From Oidiodendron maius Zn (lineage: Eukaryota > Ascomycota > Leotiomycetes > Myxotrichaceae), in NCBI GenBank assembly GCA_000827325.1, contig KN832877.1, positions 434,001-498,000 on the forward strand: a stretch of DNA of 64,000 nucleotides, read 5' to 3'. Positions 25,515-38,117 of the stretch are shown here, one piece after another. The notes beneath the pieces were generated by a model that saw only the letters and a program-made list of their open reading frames with translations, was not told the DNA's origin and did no database searches. Both the position numbers and the translations under genes were made by a program. Every line of letters starts with the position of its first letter. The stretch's first letter is position 1.

Positions 25515-26816
25515 ATGCGTCCCTCGCTACCCCTGAGTGGTCTCGTGACCTCTGTCGCCGCAGTCAACCTCTATGTCAGCTCCTACGCGGGGACCATCAC
25601 GTCCCTGCAATTAACCCAGGATACTAATGGCTCCTATTCCCTCAGCCAGGTGGCTGTCAACGAGGACTCGGCGCCCAATCCCTCGTGGCTGACCAAGGAC
25701 GAGTATAACGATATCATCTACTGCGTTGATGAGGGCCTCACCGTACCAAACGGATCCCTGGCATCTTACAAGACGTCCCCATCTGGAGAGCTCACTAAAA
25801 TCGACCGCCACACCGTGATTAGTGGTCCCGTGAGCTCGGTGGTGTACAATGGGGGAAAGGGCCTGGCTCTGGCTCATTAGTAAGTTCAAATTGTTACCCC
25901 GGCAAACTAAAATATGGACATATCAAACTGACAAGAACTATAGCTCCGGCTCTTCTGTCTCGTCCTGGTCTATTCTCCCTTCAGGCGGGACCAAGCTGCT
26001 CCAAGAATTCACATTTACTCTTTCAAAACCGGGTACGGATCCTGACCGCCAAGACGCTCCCCATCCCCACGAAGCCCTTGTGGATCCAACAGACTCCTTC
26101 ATTGTCGTCCCAGATCTTGGAGCTGATCTCGTCCGCGTCTTCAGCATCGATCACGCCACTAGCAAGCTCACGGAATCCACCCCCTTTAACGCCGTCCCTG
26201 GCTCTGGTCCCCGGCACGGCACGTTCCTGGTTTCAGGGGACACGACATACTTCTTCCTCGTCACCGAGCTGGGGAATACCCTTACCTCGTACACCGTAAC
26301 ATACGGCAAGGGAACGCTGACCTTCAATGAGGTCTTCACTAGCGGTATCTTCGGCACCAAACCCACTCCCGAAGGCGCTGCAGCCGCCGAATGCTTACTG
26401 AGTGTGAGTGTCTCCCAGCAACTGCCCCATTCTTTCCCTCGAACTACCTAAACTGACCATTCTTCCCCTTCTAGCCCGATAAGAAATTCATCCTCACATC
26501 CACACGCAACGTCACCGTCTTCCAGATCCCAAATTTCGACCCCACAAACAGCACCCTCATCCCCTCCGATACGGTGCAGTCCTGGGCCATCGACTCCTGC
26601 ACTGGTCACCTCAACTTCAAGCAGAATGCTCCAGCAGGGGGCTTCTTTCCACGTCAGTTTTCCGTGAATAAGGATGGGACACTGGCGGCCGTGGGACTGC
26701 AGTATGATTCGAGAGTTGTGCTTATTGAGAGGGATGTGAAGGACGGCACGTTTGGGAAGTTTGTTGCGGAGATTGATATTCCGGGGCAGATTACTAGTGT
26801 TATTTTTGACGATTAG
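25515..26816 (+). CDS. Secreted lactonase-family (seven-bladed propeller) protein
   Basis: Exons 25515-25879, 25944-26403 and 26475-26816 give 388 aa; starting at the in-frame ATG 25458 instead gives 407. I prefer 25515 because MRPSLPLSGLVTSVAAVNLYV then reads as a signal peptide. The rest looks like the Pfam Lactonase propeller family (6-phosphogluconolactonase / carboxy-cis,cis-muconate cyclase-like): YVSSYAGTITSLQL opens blade 1, NPSWLTKDEYNDIIYCVDE is the second, PHPHEALVDPTDSFIVVPDLGADLVRVF is the best-conserved part, then GSGPRHGTFLV and FFPRQFSVNKDGTLAAVG. The substrate is not known for these extracellular fungal members. It converges with the CLC gene, with 231 bp between stop codons. 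Confidence 0.86.
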
Positions 26817-27047
26817 CGGTGGTTTATGTTGCGGTGGGTGTTATGTTCTAAGTACGTATACCTAAGACTCGTATTGCGATTACAGGAAGAACGCCTTTGT
26901 GTTGAAAAGATTTAGATAAAAGCCTAAGATAACACAAAATCGGAGATCATTACTTTTTATGCCATGACCATTGCGTTACCTATAACTACATGCAGCATAA
27001 CTAGCACCTGAAAATACCCAATACAAGTCTAGAAGTTTCCTAAAAAT

Positions 27048-29822
27048 TCAGCGGTCCTCTAACTCCACCCCGTCATCCTGAAGATCCTCCGTTCCATCCA
27101 ACATCTCGTTACTCGCGCTCGTGTGTCCGACGGATCCAAGCCCTCTTGAGTCCGGCGTCGGTGTGCCGATACGTATCCTTCCCCTAGACACGAGGTTTAT
27201 CCTGTCCGACACCCAGAATGCGGATTTCTTTATCACGTCCCATAATCTCTCCTGGCTCTCGACGAGGTGCCGATCGTCCCTAGGATTTTCGCTCGCCTCG
27301 ACTTTGAACTGATATTTTAGGCAGTCTTTGACTGTTACGAGGCCCGAGAGTTTTCCGTGATATTCTATCAAGATCACGCGTGGGCCGATCTTGCGGAAGA
27401 GTTCCATGACGGTTTCGAGAGGGAGACGCGGATGCACGGTAACGGGCGTGGGGTCAATATAGCGGTTGAAGTCCACGGACGTGGACGATGTGGCACCAAA
27501 GGAGGCTACAGCTGGTGTGGTTGGCGTGAGAGGATTATGCGATGACGGAGGACTGAAAAAACATCTGGCATTGGCGCCGATGGCACGTTCTTTCTTGACT
27601 CGGCTTACGGCATAGCTCAATTCGGTGTGACCGATGTATCCGACGAGAGTCTTAGAGTTGAGATCCTCGACAATAGGGAATCCCTGGTATCTATCACCCT
27701 TAAGCAATTGCTCTACGTCCCTCATCGTGAGACCACTTGTCGGGATGGCGACAACTTCGCTAGTCATCACTTGAGAGACGGGTACACCAAAAGTATGCTC
27801 CTCCTTGTTGTCCAAGAAGGGAAAGCCGTTGAACCAGATCATCCTATCCGCGATTCCACCTTTGCCAAACATCTCGCTGACAGCTTTAGTGACCCCAACG
27901 ACAAGCATTGTTGGCAAAATATATGTGAGAGCTCCCGTGAGTTCGAACATAATGACGACGACTGATACTGTGATATGCATGATCCCGCTTAGAGCTGCGG
28001 CAGCTCCGAGGAAGGCATAGGTGCCGGGGGTGATGCAAGGCACATCTGGTTTGCATTGGCTGAAGAACACAGATCCGGGATAAGCTTCGTGGAGTGCTTG
28101 TACGAGAATGCCAACGGTTCGTCCAAAAGACGCTCCAATGGCCATAGATGGCACGAAGATACCTGCAGGTACCTTGCAACCATATGAGATGATCACTAGG
28201 AACATTCGAATGATCGTTGCAAGCGTTAGCGAGAGGATCATGCGCCACCGATTCTCTTTGTCGCATAGTCCATTATAGTCCTCTGTTCCCTCACATTCTA
28301 AGAAAAGAATTTCCATGCTCTCTGTCATATCTATTCTTAAGAACATGTTCGGGTAACATATAATTGCTGTTACTGCGGCAAGCAGTGTCGCCTCGAGGAG
28401 AGCGTAGTTGGTGAGGTACTTCTTTCGAAACGCTTGAGCCCGCAGATTCCATTTAATAACAAAGGCTCCATAGAGCCCTCCAAAGACGCCGATGATGATG
28501 AAGAATAGAACTTCGAAGAAATGCCATGACCGATCGTAGTGGACCTGGAACATGACTAGCTGGCCAGTTCGGAAGGGGTTCATTGCTGCAAGGACAGCCG
28601 TTGCGACGAGAGCACAGAAGTAGCTTCGCCACATCGTTTTCAATGGGAAATAAGATGACATCTCCTCTAAAGAAAACAAGACGCCGCCAATGGGGCTGCC
28701 AAATGCAACTGCGACACCTGCAGCGGCACAAGCACTTAAGATCTCTCGAGTTTTCGAGGCATTTCTTCTGTACTTGTCAAATAATCTTGATATAACATTC
28801 CCGGTACACACCGCATAGTGTACACTTGGGCCCTCTTTTCCCACTGACAAGCCGGATGCAATTGAAAAAGGCATAGCTATCGATTTGATAATCAGGGTCC
28901 AGAAGCCGAGGAAGCCCTTCATGACGAAACCAGCAATGATGCACTTAATCTCGGAGATTCCGGATCCAGCCGCATAAGGTGCAAATGATCGAACAAGGCT
29001 TGCAGAGATCAGGGCAAAGAGAGTCTATAAATTGGTCAGCAAAAGTGCAGCGAGGGACGTTGTAAGTTATACCGCAGTAGTAATGTAGATGAGATAGTTG
29101 ACAGGCGTCAGCGAGGTCCAGCTATGCCAGTCATCGCAGCCTTATTACTGTCAGCAAATGGATCCATAACTCAGGCTCCTTGCATACCATTATCCTCTCC
29201 CCAGCAGCAGAATTGCTCGTTCAAGTAGAACGCAGTCTCACAGTATCCTAGCTTCACGTCTGAGAGCCATTCTGTAGTGATATTCAGGAAAGCCGCATTC
29301 AGCCCAATGGCAGCACCTAATCTCCAGTAAACATGTGTCCCAGGCAGTCATGCTGCGCTACTAACCAATGAGTGTAACCACGATCCAGCCCTGGCCAGCT
29401 TCATAGGATTCCTTCAGTTTGTATCTCCAGCCAGCTCGCCCACCCCGTTCAAAGAAACCCGCAGTCTCTTTTCGTCTGATCTTCCGCCGTAGTTGCTCCC
29501 TCGCAGCATCTTGAACCCAGTCTAATCACGAATTAACGGAGCTTCGTAATCATACCAATGGCGCGCACCTATAGTTGTAAAGTCCTATTACAATATTTAA
29601 TTAGCTTGGAGCACATAGGAACAATAGCTTAATGATATAATATACCTCATATCTCTTTATTTCGTCAATTTCCTCGTTTATTTGACGGTCTGCTGCATTC
29701 GACGTGTGATCGACTTCGCCATCTTCGGCGCTCGAGATCGCGGAGAGGCGGGAGGAGAACGTCGGCCGCTGGAAAATTCGGGACGAGGGGAGTACGGAGA
29801 CGGAGGATGATCGGGAGTTCAT
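27048..29822 (-). CDS. CLC-family chloride/proton exchanger (Gef1-like)
   Basis: Exons (minus strand) 29822-29646, 29584-29569, 29521-29366, 29316-29188, 29140-29073 and 29024-27048 give 840 aa. Exon 2 is only 16 nt (GACTTTACAACTATAG, encoding DFTTI plus one base). The membrane part carries the selectivity motifs GSGIS (202-206) and GKEGPSVH with gating Glu E246, and GGVLFSLEE with the internal proton glutamate at E303, so it should be a 2Cl-/H+ exchanger rather than a pure channel. Two CBS domains fill the cytosolic C-terminus (about 600-660 and 725-780). By family it acts in late Golgi/endosomal or vacuolar membranes and affects pH and copper/iron loading. The closest named relative is yeast Gef1; I cannot separate that from other fungal CLC paralogues. 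Confidence 0.93.
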
Positions 29823-31132
29823 GGCCTATGAGTGGCCGCTCATATTTCTGGACTTGTGCCAGTTTAGTGGTGTGGTGGTTCGGTGATACTGCAAATGTAA
29901 TATAGGTGTTATCGTTGCTGTCACTACATTATGAACGATAGGCGGCTTTGATTCCGCTAGCGCCATACGCTTTTTCCAACTTCAATATTTCTACATTTGT
30001 TTGAGTTATCGTAATTTTTCTTTATGCAGAAATACCTAGGATTCAGAATCATACAAGACTCTATATATTGCAGCATTTAACTTTTGCACGTCTTCAAAAA
30101 TTCGGAGTCCTAGCTGCAACCTCCAGCGGTCTGCCGTGCACAGTACCTACACGTCCCTAGGCTGCAAGTTAGATACGAGAAAACCACAGAAGATTGGCAT
30201 GGATCAACTAAACAAAATTTATTGTATACTTTTACTCCAGGCACTTCGTGGATATTTTGCGAAAATAATTTTACCTTTTGCTGTGAATTTGCCTGGAATC
30301 AGTTTGACTTCAACCATTCTCGATCCAACTCGAAGTAGCATGGGGTACGAATAGCAACAACTGGGCAGTATAAATGATAATAATATAGCAAATTGAGACA
30401 GCAGATCAGAAATGATACATTTGCATATTATTGCCAGACTTCTAGCATCTAAACATTAAAAGCATGGTGAAGGGGATGGCCCTCCAATCAGGTCACCTGA
30501 TCTTACCAAACGAGACAAGCGCGAAGAATCGCGTCTCCTCCCTCCAGTCCATTCCTCAGACTGCAAATCTTCTACCTGACCCAAATACTCGCGCCCTTCT
30601 CAACACCATAGCTGGGATCTTGCTACTTGTCATTTGACTCTATACGGAATCCAGAGAGCTCGAACTCACCTGCTGGCTGACGTTCACGGGACCCTTTCCG
30701 GACGGCCTGATCGATCCCCATATATTGCCAGTCTTAACGGCGCCTATTCTCGTGACGTGAAGGATAGATAGTTTAAAAAGGAACCACCACTGAGTTTTGA
30801 AACACAAACCAAGGCAAGCATGTCTTTCTTGTTTGACTCTTATAACGTGCTTAACTCCAATTTCTCTTGATTATCCCCCCTATTCGCGATCCACGTGACA
30901 CTTATTGCTTTTGCTTCCAGTCTTTACCCCTCTTCCAGTGAAGAAGGGTTGGCCGCCGCATCGATTGTACTGTGCCAGGATCGGCCTAAATTCCCCTGTC
31001 AATTTCCTCCGACACTTCTATATTGTCTGTCCAGAGGCTAACTGAGATCATTAACTAGTGGGTACATCGTCACCGTGAGGCAAGGTTCTCTATCCTCCTA
31101 GTTGCTGTGTAGACTTCACACCTGTTTGTGAG
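29823..31132. other. Divergent intergenic region CLC / Dpb3-like
   Basis: 1.3 kb between divergent start codons. The first 600 bp are AT-rich and empty. At about 30464-30790 the base composition becomes more balanced and contains one clean small ORF (listed separately). The rest is leader sequence of the plus-strand gene. Confidence 0.5.
30464..30637 (+). CDS. Small unrecognised ORF (57 codons), possibly spurious
   Basis: Reads MVKGMALQSGHLIL... and ends GILLLVI before TGA. A hydrophobic C-terminus of about 10 residues could suggest membrane association. The same frame stays open for another 40 codons after the TGA (LYTESRELELTCW... ending ILVT). I do not recognise it. It may be chance, an upstream ORF or exon of a 5' leader, or a small real gene. 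The support is only its length and local composition. Confidence 0.2.
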   Translation: MVKGMALQSGHLILPNETSAKNRVSSLQSIPQTANLLPDPNTRALLNTIAGILLLVI

Positions 31133-31850
31133 ATGCCTTATAATACAAATCCCTTGCCTCCACGGAGAGAACCATTAGGCCAGGCCCAATTGCCATGTGA
31201 GCCACGTCAACCCACTAAGTGATTGAAGTTCTCACAAGAATAGTGTCTCGAGTGAAAAAGATCATCGCTCTCGACAGTGATGTGAACATGTGCTCAAACA
31301 ATGCAGCTTTTGTCATTACGCTAGCAACTGTACAAGCAAGATAGCCCATTACATTAAATTATTCTAACAATATGTAGGAGTTATTTATCCAGTACCTTGC
31401 TGAACAAGGCCACCGCGTCGTAAAATCAGAACGGAAACCACGCCGGAATATCCAGTATCGTGATCTCTGTATAACCCCTTTATTTTTATATCCATGTGCG
31501 AGCTGACCCCTGCATTAGCAAATGCCGTTGCACATCAGGACAATCTGGAATTTCTAGTTGACGTTGTTCCACGCACTATACCATTCAAACAAGTAAAGGA
31601 AAAGAAAGCACCAACCAACTCCAAGGCAGCGAATGGTGAGAGCAGTGCCGGACCTGGCCAAACGACCCTTGATGGGAGGACACTGTTGGTTAATGGCACG
31701 AACGGGGCTTCGCATACTGGTATTGTGGATGATGTAGATGACGGATCGGCAGCAGATCCAAATGCTCAACTGGAGATGGAGACGAGGCGAGCGACGGCTT
31801 CACAAGGCCAAAATGGGTGGTCGGATTCTAGGGATGTGGAAATGAGTTAG
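31133..31850 (+). CDS. Histone-fold protein, DNA polymerase epsilon Dpb3 / CHRAC type
   Basis: Exons 31133-31196, 31244-31329, 31378-31468 and 31519-31850 give 190 aa. After a short MPYNTNPLPPRREPLG leader comes a histone fold of the NF-YC/CBF class (about residues 22-92): LPLSRVKKIIALDSDV, SNNAAFVITLATELFIQYLAEQG, and YRDLSNAVAHQDNLEFLVDVVP. The C-terminal 90 residues are low-complexity and acidic, ending SDSRDVEMS. By family it pairs with a Dpb4-like NF-YB-type partner in DNA polymerase epsilon or in an ISWI chromatin complex, in the nucleus. The sequence alone does not decide between Dpb3 and the CHRAC-type subunit; length fits Dpb3. Intron 1's acceptor (gaatag, 31243) was chosen because the earlier AAG creates a stop. 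Confidence 0.82.
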
Positions 31851-32070
31851 CAAGTATATCATTAGTTGTAGCATCTAGGAAATCAAACAACACGGCGTCA
31901 CATTAGCACATGCTTTTAATATCACTTCCAAAGAACATATATTATAGGTCCCTGCAACGTGATCAGATTCTCTATATCCGCACGTTATTGTCTTAACGCC
32001 GAAACTTTTCATTCCCAAACCTTAAAAACGCCGCAGATGTCGAAGCCCCCGACTATAATGCAAATCTGTA

Positions 32071-33096
32071 TTACTCCTCCATCATATCTGTATCTTGCGC
32101 GCCAGTTGGCACTCGCCCCTCATTCAGTTCCTTCTCTAAACGAATGATGTCTTGTAAGCTCTTCGCATTCTTGATCATATCCTCCACCTTCTTGCGTTCC
32201 TTGTTTGTCAGCTTGACCCTGTAGTTCTTTGCAGCCGATGGTGCTGATGTGCCGTTTGTGGATGAGACATCAAATGTTCGGGACTTCACGCCCATGATCT
32301 ATCAGGACGTCAATATAAATTTTCACGAAGATAGCTCGCCGCCTACCTTTGATGCGAGGGCTGTGGGTTCTGCTGCAGTACCAAATAGCTCTTTTGCCTT
32401 TGTGCGCTCGGCATCCTTAACCTTCTTGAAGTCTAGAAATCGAACATGGGCACACCTCCACAGGACCCAATACCGGTAATGCTAGAAGATGCAAATTAGA
32501 ACTGGTTCATTGTAGAAGCCAGTCAACTCCGAGTAGAATAATCTTTGAGCCGCGGAATAACATACCTCTTTTCTCGTCACAGGGTTATCCAGCAAGATTA
32601 GATGCGTAAGATTGCGGAAGTTCCCTAATGTATCTAGATCTGCCAGCTCTGCAAAATTATTCGATGTAAGGACCAGCGTTGTAAGATTCGGTATCGAGTT
32701 TGCAAGCGTGGGCTGGATCCCTGAGATTCTATTGCGCGCAAGGAGAAGCGTTCGTAATCGCTGTGACAAAGGGAAGTTCCCTAAGATCTGTATATCATTG
32801 TCTGTAAAATCAATCGCATCATGCGGCTGTTCAAATGTGTCTAGATTAGCAGAGTCCGTTCTGAAATGAAGATAATGCCAACGTGGTGGAGTGTCACTTA
32901 CGCCTGCTACACCGAGGTTCTCAATGGCCGGGATTTTATGTCCTGTAGATCCACAAATTCGATATCAACGCTGCTCGCCTCAAAGTGTAGTATCATGCTC
33001 TTTTCAGCGGGACGCACCTCGGAGATCCAACTCACGCTCTTTGAGCGGGTTCAGGTAGGAGAGGGAAGATTGGATGAGCTCAGCTGTGAGTCTCAT
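32071..33096 (-). CDS. LEA1: U2 snRNP protein A' (Lea1)
   Basis: Spliceosomal protein that binds U2B'' and stem-loop IV of U2 snRNA. Exons (minus strand) 33096-33018, 32942-32902, 32826-32566, 32481-32347 and 32298-32071 give 247 aa, the usual size. MRLTAELIQSSLSYLNPLKERELDLRG-HKIPAIENLGV is the conserved N-terminal cap. Leucine-rich repeats follow: DAIDFTDNDIQILGNFP, LRTLLLARNRISGI, LTTLVLTSNNFAEL, LTHLILLDNPVTRKE. HYRYWVLWRCAHVRFLDFKKV is the LRR cap shared by all U2A' proteins. The C-terminus is charged. All four introns are 49-85 nt and in phase. It lies in tandem upstream-to-downstream order behind VPS15 on the same strand, with 436 bp between VPS15 stop and this start. Confidence 0.93.
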
Positions 33097-33532
33097 CGTC
33101 GCGGTTTACTTATCGTGATTTACACTAGAGTATTGAAGGGAGTAGACAACACGACATAGATTCGGATTAGAGTCTGTGGGTATTATGAAAGTTGTTGGAA
33201 GGTGACAAGGCTGAAGATGTTTTGTTCCCCTCCATAGCATTTTGGAAGTCGATATTTCTTAGTGAGTGGAGAGTTAAACGCTAGTCTTAAATAGGATAAG
33301 GTGCACATGAGAATCACGATGGGATAGAAACCTGTTCAGATTATACCGAAGACTTTAGAAATTAGTAATGTTCAGTTGATATATAATAGTTCCTAATAGC
33401 AAGATGGTAATAATATTATTATATTCAGCTCTTGACATTATCTCCCAGCATGGGTGAGTGAAGCCTCGCCCAGCGCCCCAAATCCTATGACCTCTCTGGC
33501 TATGTAACGCCTTACGAAATGCATCCAGTCCC
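33097..33532. other. Intergenic region VPS15 stop / LEA1 start
   Basis: 436 bp on the minus-strand side carrying the LEA1 promoter and VPS15 3' end. AT-rich; no other feature seen. Confidence 0.55.
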
Positions 33533-36500
33533 TCATTGAAAAACAAAAACAACGCCTGACCTGTCCACCGATACCATCATACCGTAAGGTGATTCTAATA
33601 AAGCCATGTCGAGAATGGAATCTAGATGGGACTTGAGTAACTGTTGCTGCTGGAGAGAAATTACTGTGGACCTTGGCGGCCTTCCGTGCCTCGCAGATGG
33701 CGAGGCTTTGGCACCCGCACCGGCATTGGGAGCCGATGGGTCTGAGCGTGGAATTCTTTCAGTGTTGAGCGTCAATGCCGCCGTGGGATGCGTAGAGGTA
33801 AATGTCGGCTTCGGCTCGTCTGTAACAAGACCACTGACAACCATCGAATTCTCCACTCGAGCAAGATCCCAGAACCGGATCTTCTTATCGGAGCCACCAG
33901 TAATAATAAAGCCATATTTTGATTCTCGCCCATCATCGTAAGAATCAGTGCCAACCACCATGGCACGAACACCACGATCGGTACTGCCGGAGCCGGTAGG
34001 TTCCAAGGCTGTTGCAAATCGACCAAGCATACCTTCTGGTATATCTTCATCTACTGGCCACGGCTCATACGTTTTCGGCCCATCGCGACTTCCTCCTGCT
34101 CTGTAGACTTCCCTGCACTGAGTCTTTTCCACATCCCATACGGTGACCTCGCCATGTGTGCTGCCACCGGCAACACATGCCCATCTTCCACGTCCCTTCG
34201 TTGGGTGGATGCAGATGTGATAGATAGAGGGAGTGCCAGGCACACCCCATGCCTTTAAGCGAACCTTGAACCGAAGGTCCCAAAGATCTAACACACCATG
34301 TGATGTTCCTAGTAGTAACCAGCTTCGTTTCTTGTCGATACAGAAGCAAGTCGGCGTGCCGTGGTGGACAGGATTATCTAGAGTATATAGCACCTTCATC
34401 TGACGCAGGTCCACTGCGAGTACCCGGGAGCGATTGGTAGCGAGGAATAATACTGAGGTGGAGTCGATATTATAATGAGTCGACCATATGGCGATCTCGC
34501 CTTTTGGAAGCTGATATTCACGCAATAACCGTAGCTTTCCATATCTGACCGAACCCCCACTCTGGACGCACTCAACGCGAACCACGTTAACGCTGCCATC
34601 ATTTGCACAGCTTATAAAAGAATGCGTGTGGTCAACGAAGCACAACGTAGTGATCTGTGCGCCATCTGCATGTTTGTGCGTTTGACGAGATCTATGGGTG
34701 ATGTTTCGCTCAAGTCTGCCAGTATCCCAAACTTTGATGCAGCCATCGTCGCCACCTGTGAGGAAAAAGATATGATCCGGGGCGACAGCAATGTGCTTGA
34801 CAGGGCCGATATGTTCAGCAAACGTGGCGACCAGAATTCCCTCTGGTTTCCATGGTCTATCGTTGGGATGATTGCTACTCCTGCTTATGGCCTTCCGACG
34901 ACTAGAGGGAGCTATCATAGGACCAAATTCGGCTGTATCATTGTGGTAATTGTCCATATACATTGCATCTAGCATTTTCAATATGCTTGGATCATTGCCT
35001 GTGTAAGTGTGGGCAGCTCTGTATCGGACCTTTTGTTGAACGATATCAGTAGTCTCCTTCTTTCGGGCAATAGCGGACCGATCTAATGTGTTGCGACTAA
35101 ATGGGCCTTCAACCTTGCCGAATGCACTAGTAGGAGTCATACTAGTTTCAGGGAAAGATTTCGTTTGATCTTTGCGACTCAGAAGATTGATGGCGCTAGA
35201 CTGGCGATGAATCTTGTGGTTTACTTCTCTCGCCGCGAGATTCGATTCAGTATTCGAGATAGAGACTCTATCATCATCGTTAGGCATGGTGTTACCATTA
35301 CTTTCGGGCACAATGGGGCCATGTCCCTTCAGGACTGAATCATCAGCAGCCATGGAGGCTTCAAGGAGTGCGTCGGCGATGCTGTGAGGCGCCCCATCAT
35401 TAACGTCTGGATACGCACGGCGAGGAGGCTGATCCATGATTTGCTGATCATCAAACATAACAGTTTGGGGCGTGATGTTAATATTGCGTAAGTTAACGAT
35501 ATCGTTGAGATACGAAGGTTGTTGTTCATATACCCTTGCCTTCGAGCGTGCCAGTCGCCAGATGTACTCTCTCAGCGCTAGCAATTTAAAATCATCTTCA
35601 GACGTGAGACCAATATTCTTTAGCTTTGCTAGCCATTGTTCATCTTCTTCATTCTTAGGCACTTTCTGCAACGCATTACGACTAAGTTCTTTTGCCGCTG
35701 TGGCAGGGAGCCATGCATTTGAATCGAAGGAGAAAGTCCGAGACTGGTTTGAAGGTTTCCAAAACAGACCTCTATTAACCTTTGCCGCCCACGTTGTTGA
35801 CAAGTCTAGGACAGACCTGGTCAATGGCCTTTTTAAGTTCTCGAGAATGTCCAACTCGGAGAACTCCGAAATAGTTGTCTTCAAGAATGGTCTAATGAGA
35901 GGGAGGATGATGCACTGGTTATCTGCACTTGACAAAAAAGGGGTTGCAGATGACAGAAACATTGCAGCTGCCTCACGGATCCAGATATTAGGGTGCATGG
36001 TGAAACGGCCAACAACATCGATAAGCTCCCAAGTTTTACTTCTCTGGAACAGACCAAGTTCTGACATACTGGCGAGTGAATGAAGGACACTTTGTACCAC
36101 AAATTCCTCTGGATCAGTAAGCGCTTGAACCATCAATGGTAAGATGAATTCTTCTAGACTGATACCACCAAGAAACGTGGCAACACCAACAATAGTTTCA
36201 AAGAAGGCGCATTTTAGCATCCAGTTTCGGTCGTTAAGGTACGTATTTAAATGGCTTAGGATAATATCATTCGATTCAGCAGTGCCGAAGAACAGGCACA
36301 GCTCAGGTACAGAGCCAAGGAAGGCCCGTTTAACAGAAGAATCGCCATCGGTAATCAAGGCCTTAGTGTGGCCTTCAAATAGCTCAACTAGCTCATCTCG
36401 AGCGGTATCGAATAGTCCTTGAAACGCCGCAGTAGCATCGCCCCCATCCTCGGTCTCTGGGTCGGCAGTTGGAAGGGACCCGTCTGCTCTTAACGTTGCT

Positions 36501-38117
36501 ACCATGTCAAGAAACTTGGAGGCGGATGTTGCAAGACTGCCCAAGCAACTAGCATATGTTGCTCGAACGAGAGGTGTCGGGTCCAACGAAGATCCAGGCA
36601 GAAATGTCTGCATGCGAGGGAGAATATACTCGGGAAAGACATGGGCATTCACAGGTGATACCACAGTGACAAGTGCCATGAGTTGAGTTATGGTTCGGAT
36701 CGCTGCGACTTTAACAATGTCAGACTTATCATTAAGCATTGAAACAAGGTATGGTAAAACCCGGTCAAGCTTTGCCTCGTCCGTCAATCGCAGAGAGAAG
36801 GCCAAAAGAATATCGCAAGCTCGGACCCTGGCCGTGGAGCGAGCAGTGTTCCGGAGTGAGGAAACAACCAGGGAGAGAAATATTAGCGTCCCATCATCTT
36901 TTGATCTAGGTCCAGTGGCCTCGACTGGGTGTTCATGGTTTGGTATATTGAGATGCACCGGAAAAAGCTTTAGGCTGGATCCACTGTATACAGGTCTCGC
37001 CGAGGACTGTTTCTTGTTTTCATACCCCAAGAAGTAGGAAATTTTGTCAAAATCATAGTAGATTCTATCAATTCGTTCATCGGGCTCACCGAGATTGGCC
37101 GTAGCTCCAGAGACTGGTGTCCTACCAGAAGAGGGATCTGTAATTAATCCCATATACTGGTGAAGAAAGTTATAGAAATAATCTGGAAAAACCTTCGTTC
37201 TCCAGAAGTTGAGATACTCATCTGCTGAGTATCTAGACTCAGGATCGACATTGATCATGTGTGCAATCATCTCTCGTACGTCTCTATCGGCTATGCGATT
37301 TAGGTGAGTAATAACGGGGTCGTATTCTCCTCTCCGATACTTAAAAAGCTGACTCAGATTGAATATGGGGGATTCCAAGAACAGCTCGGCAATAACACAT
37401 CCGGCACTGAATACATCCATAGCCCACGTGATTTGGGCTTTAGGATCTGGCATCTCCCCCGCTGCTAAGAATCGCTCTGGTGCAAGATAGCATGTACGTC
37501 TCCCGGCGGTATCGAAGAAGTATGAGAAATCTGCCGGGTTGTCTTCTGGTAAGGTGGTCGGTTTAAATGAAGACGAGAAGTCGGACAGATAGAGCCAGTT
37601 CCACGATGTAACTAGGGTATTCTCGGTCTTGATGTCTCCGTGGAAGATATCTCGAGCGTGGCAATCGCGCAGGCCACACAGAAGTTGATATGCAAGCCAC
37701 TTTTTTTCAATATCTTCCAAAAATGGGCGGGTGCTCATCCGATCGTATAGCGAGCTGTAGAGATACTGTCGGACGAGGTATCCATTCATCTCTGTTTCCA
37801 CGATGCGCTGGTAGGCCAGTGCATTCGGGACATCAGCCAGAGCTTTCCGTTCCCCTGAAAAGCAGGATTAGTATTCATCGGAGGGTAATTTTGCAGATAG
37901 ACATACGTATAATTTTGCGCTTGTATTTCTCCAGTTTTATGGGGTATGGTTTGACGACCACTTTGACCAGGACAACGCCATCTTGGTGGCGAGCGCGAAT
38001 GCTTTTCATGAAACGTGCAGTTCCCACCGATTTTTCGTACACCAGATCTGCGAGCTCTGGGACATCGATGCCCGCAGAACCTGCGGAGAGCGTGGTGAGG
38101 GAGAAGCCTTGTCCCAT
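33533..38117 (-). CDS. VPS15: Vps15 protein kinase, regulatory subunit of Vps34 PI 3-kinase
   Basis: Scaffold and pseudokinase-like partner of Vps34 in autophagy and endosomal sorting. Exons (minus strand) 38117-37907 and 37854-33533 give 1510 aa. MGQGFSLTTLS begins with Gly2, the N-myristoylation site known for Vps15. The kinase domain covers about residues 25-320: VVVKPYPIKLEKYKRKI holds the strand-3 lysine region, and the catalytic loop reads FHGDIKTENTLV (H142-G-D144), with the Gly typical of Vps15 in place of Arg. LSDFSSSFKP replaces the DFG segment. HEAT repeats fill the middle (about 330-800), a linker follows, and WD40 repeats make the C-terminus (HIGPVKHIAVAPDHIFFLTGGDDGCIKVWD onward is the first blade; shown in part). 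It ends DRSGVVFVFQ. It is divergent from the SH3 gene. Confidence 0.95.

Noticed and set aside
30600-30640. Programmed stop-codon readthrough at TGA CTC giving a peroxisomal isoform
   Set aside because: The known fungal context is UGA CUA and the extension ends ILVT, which is not a peroxisomal signal.
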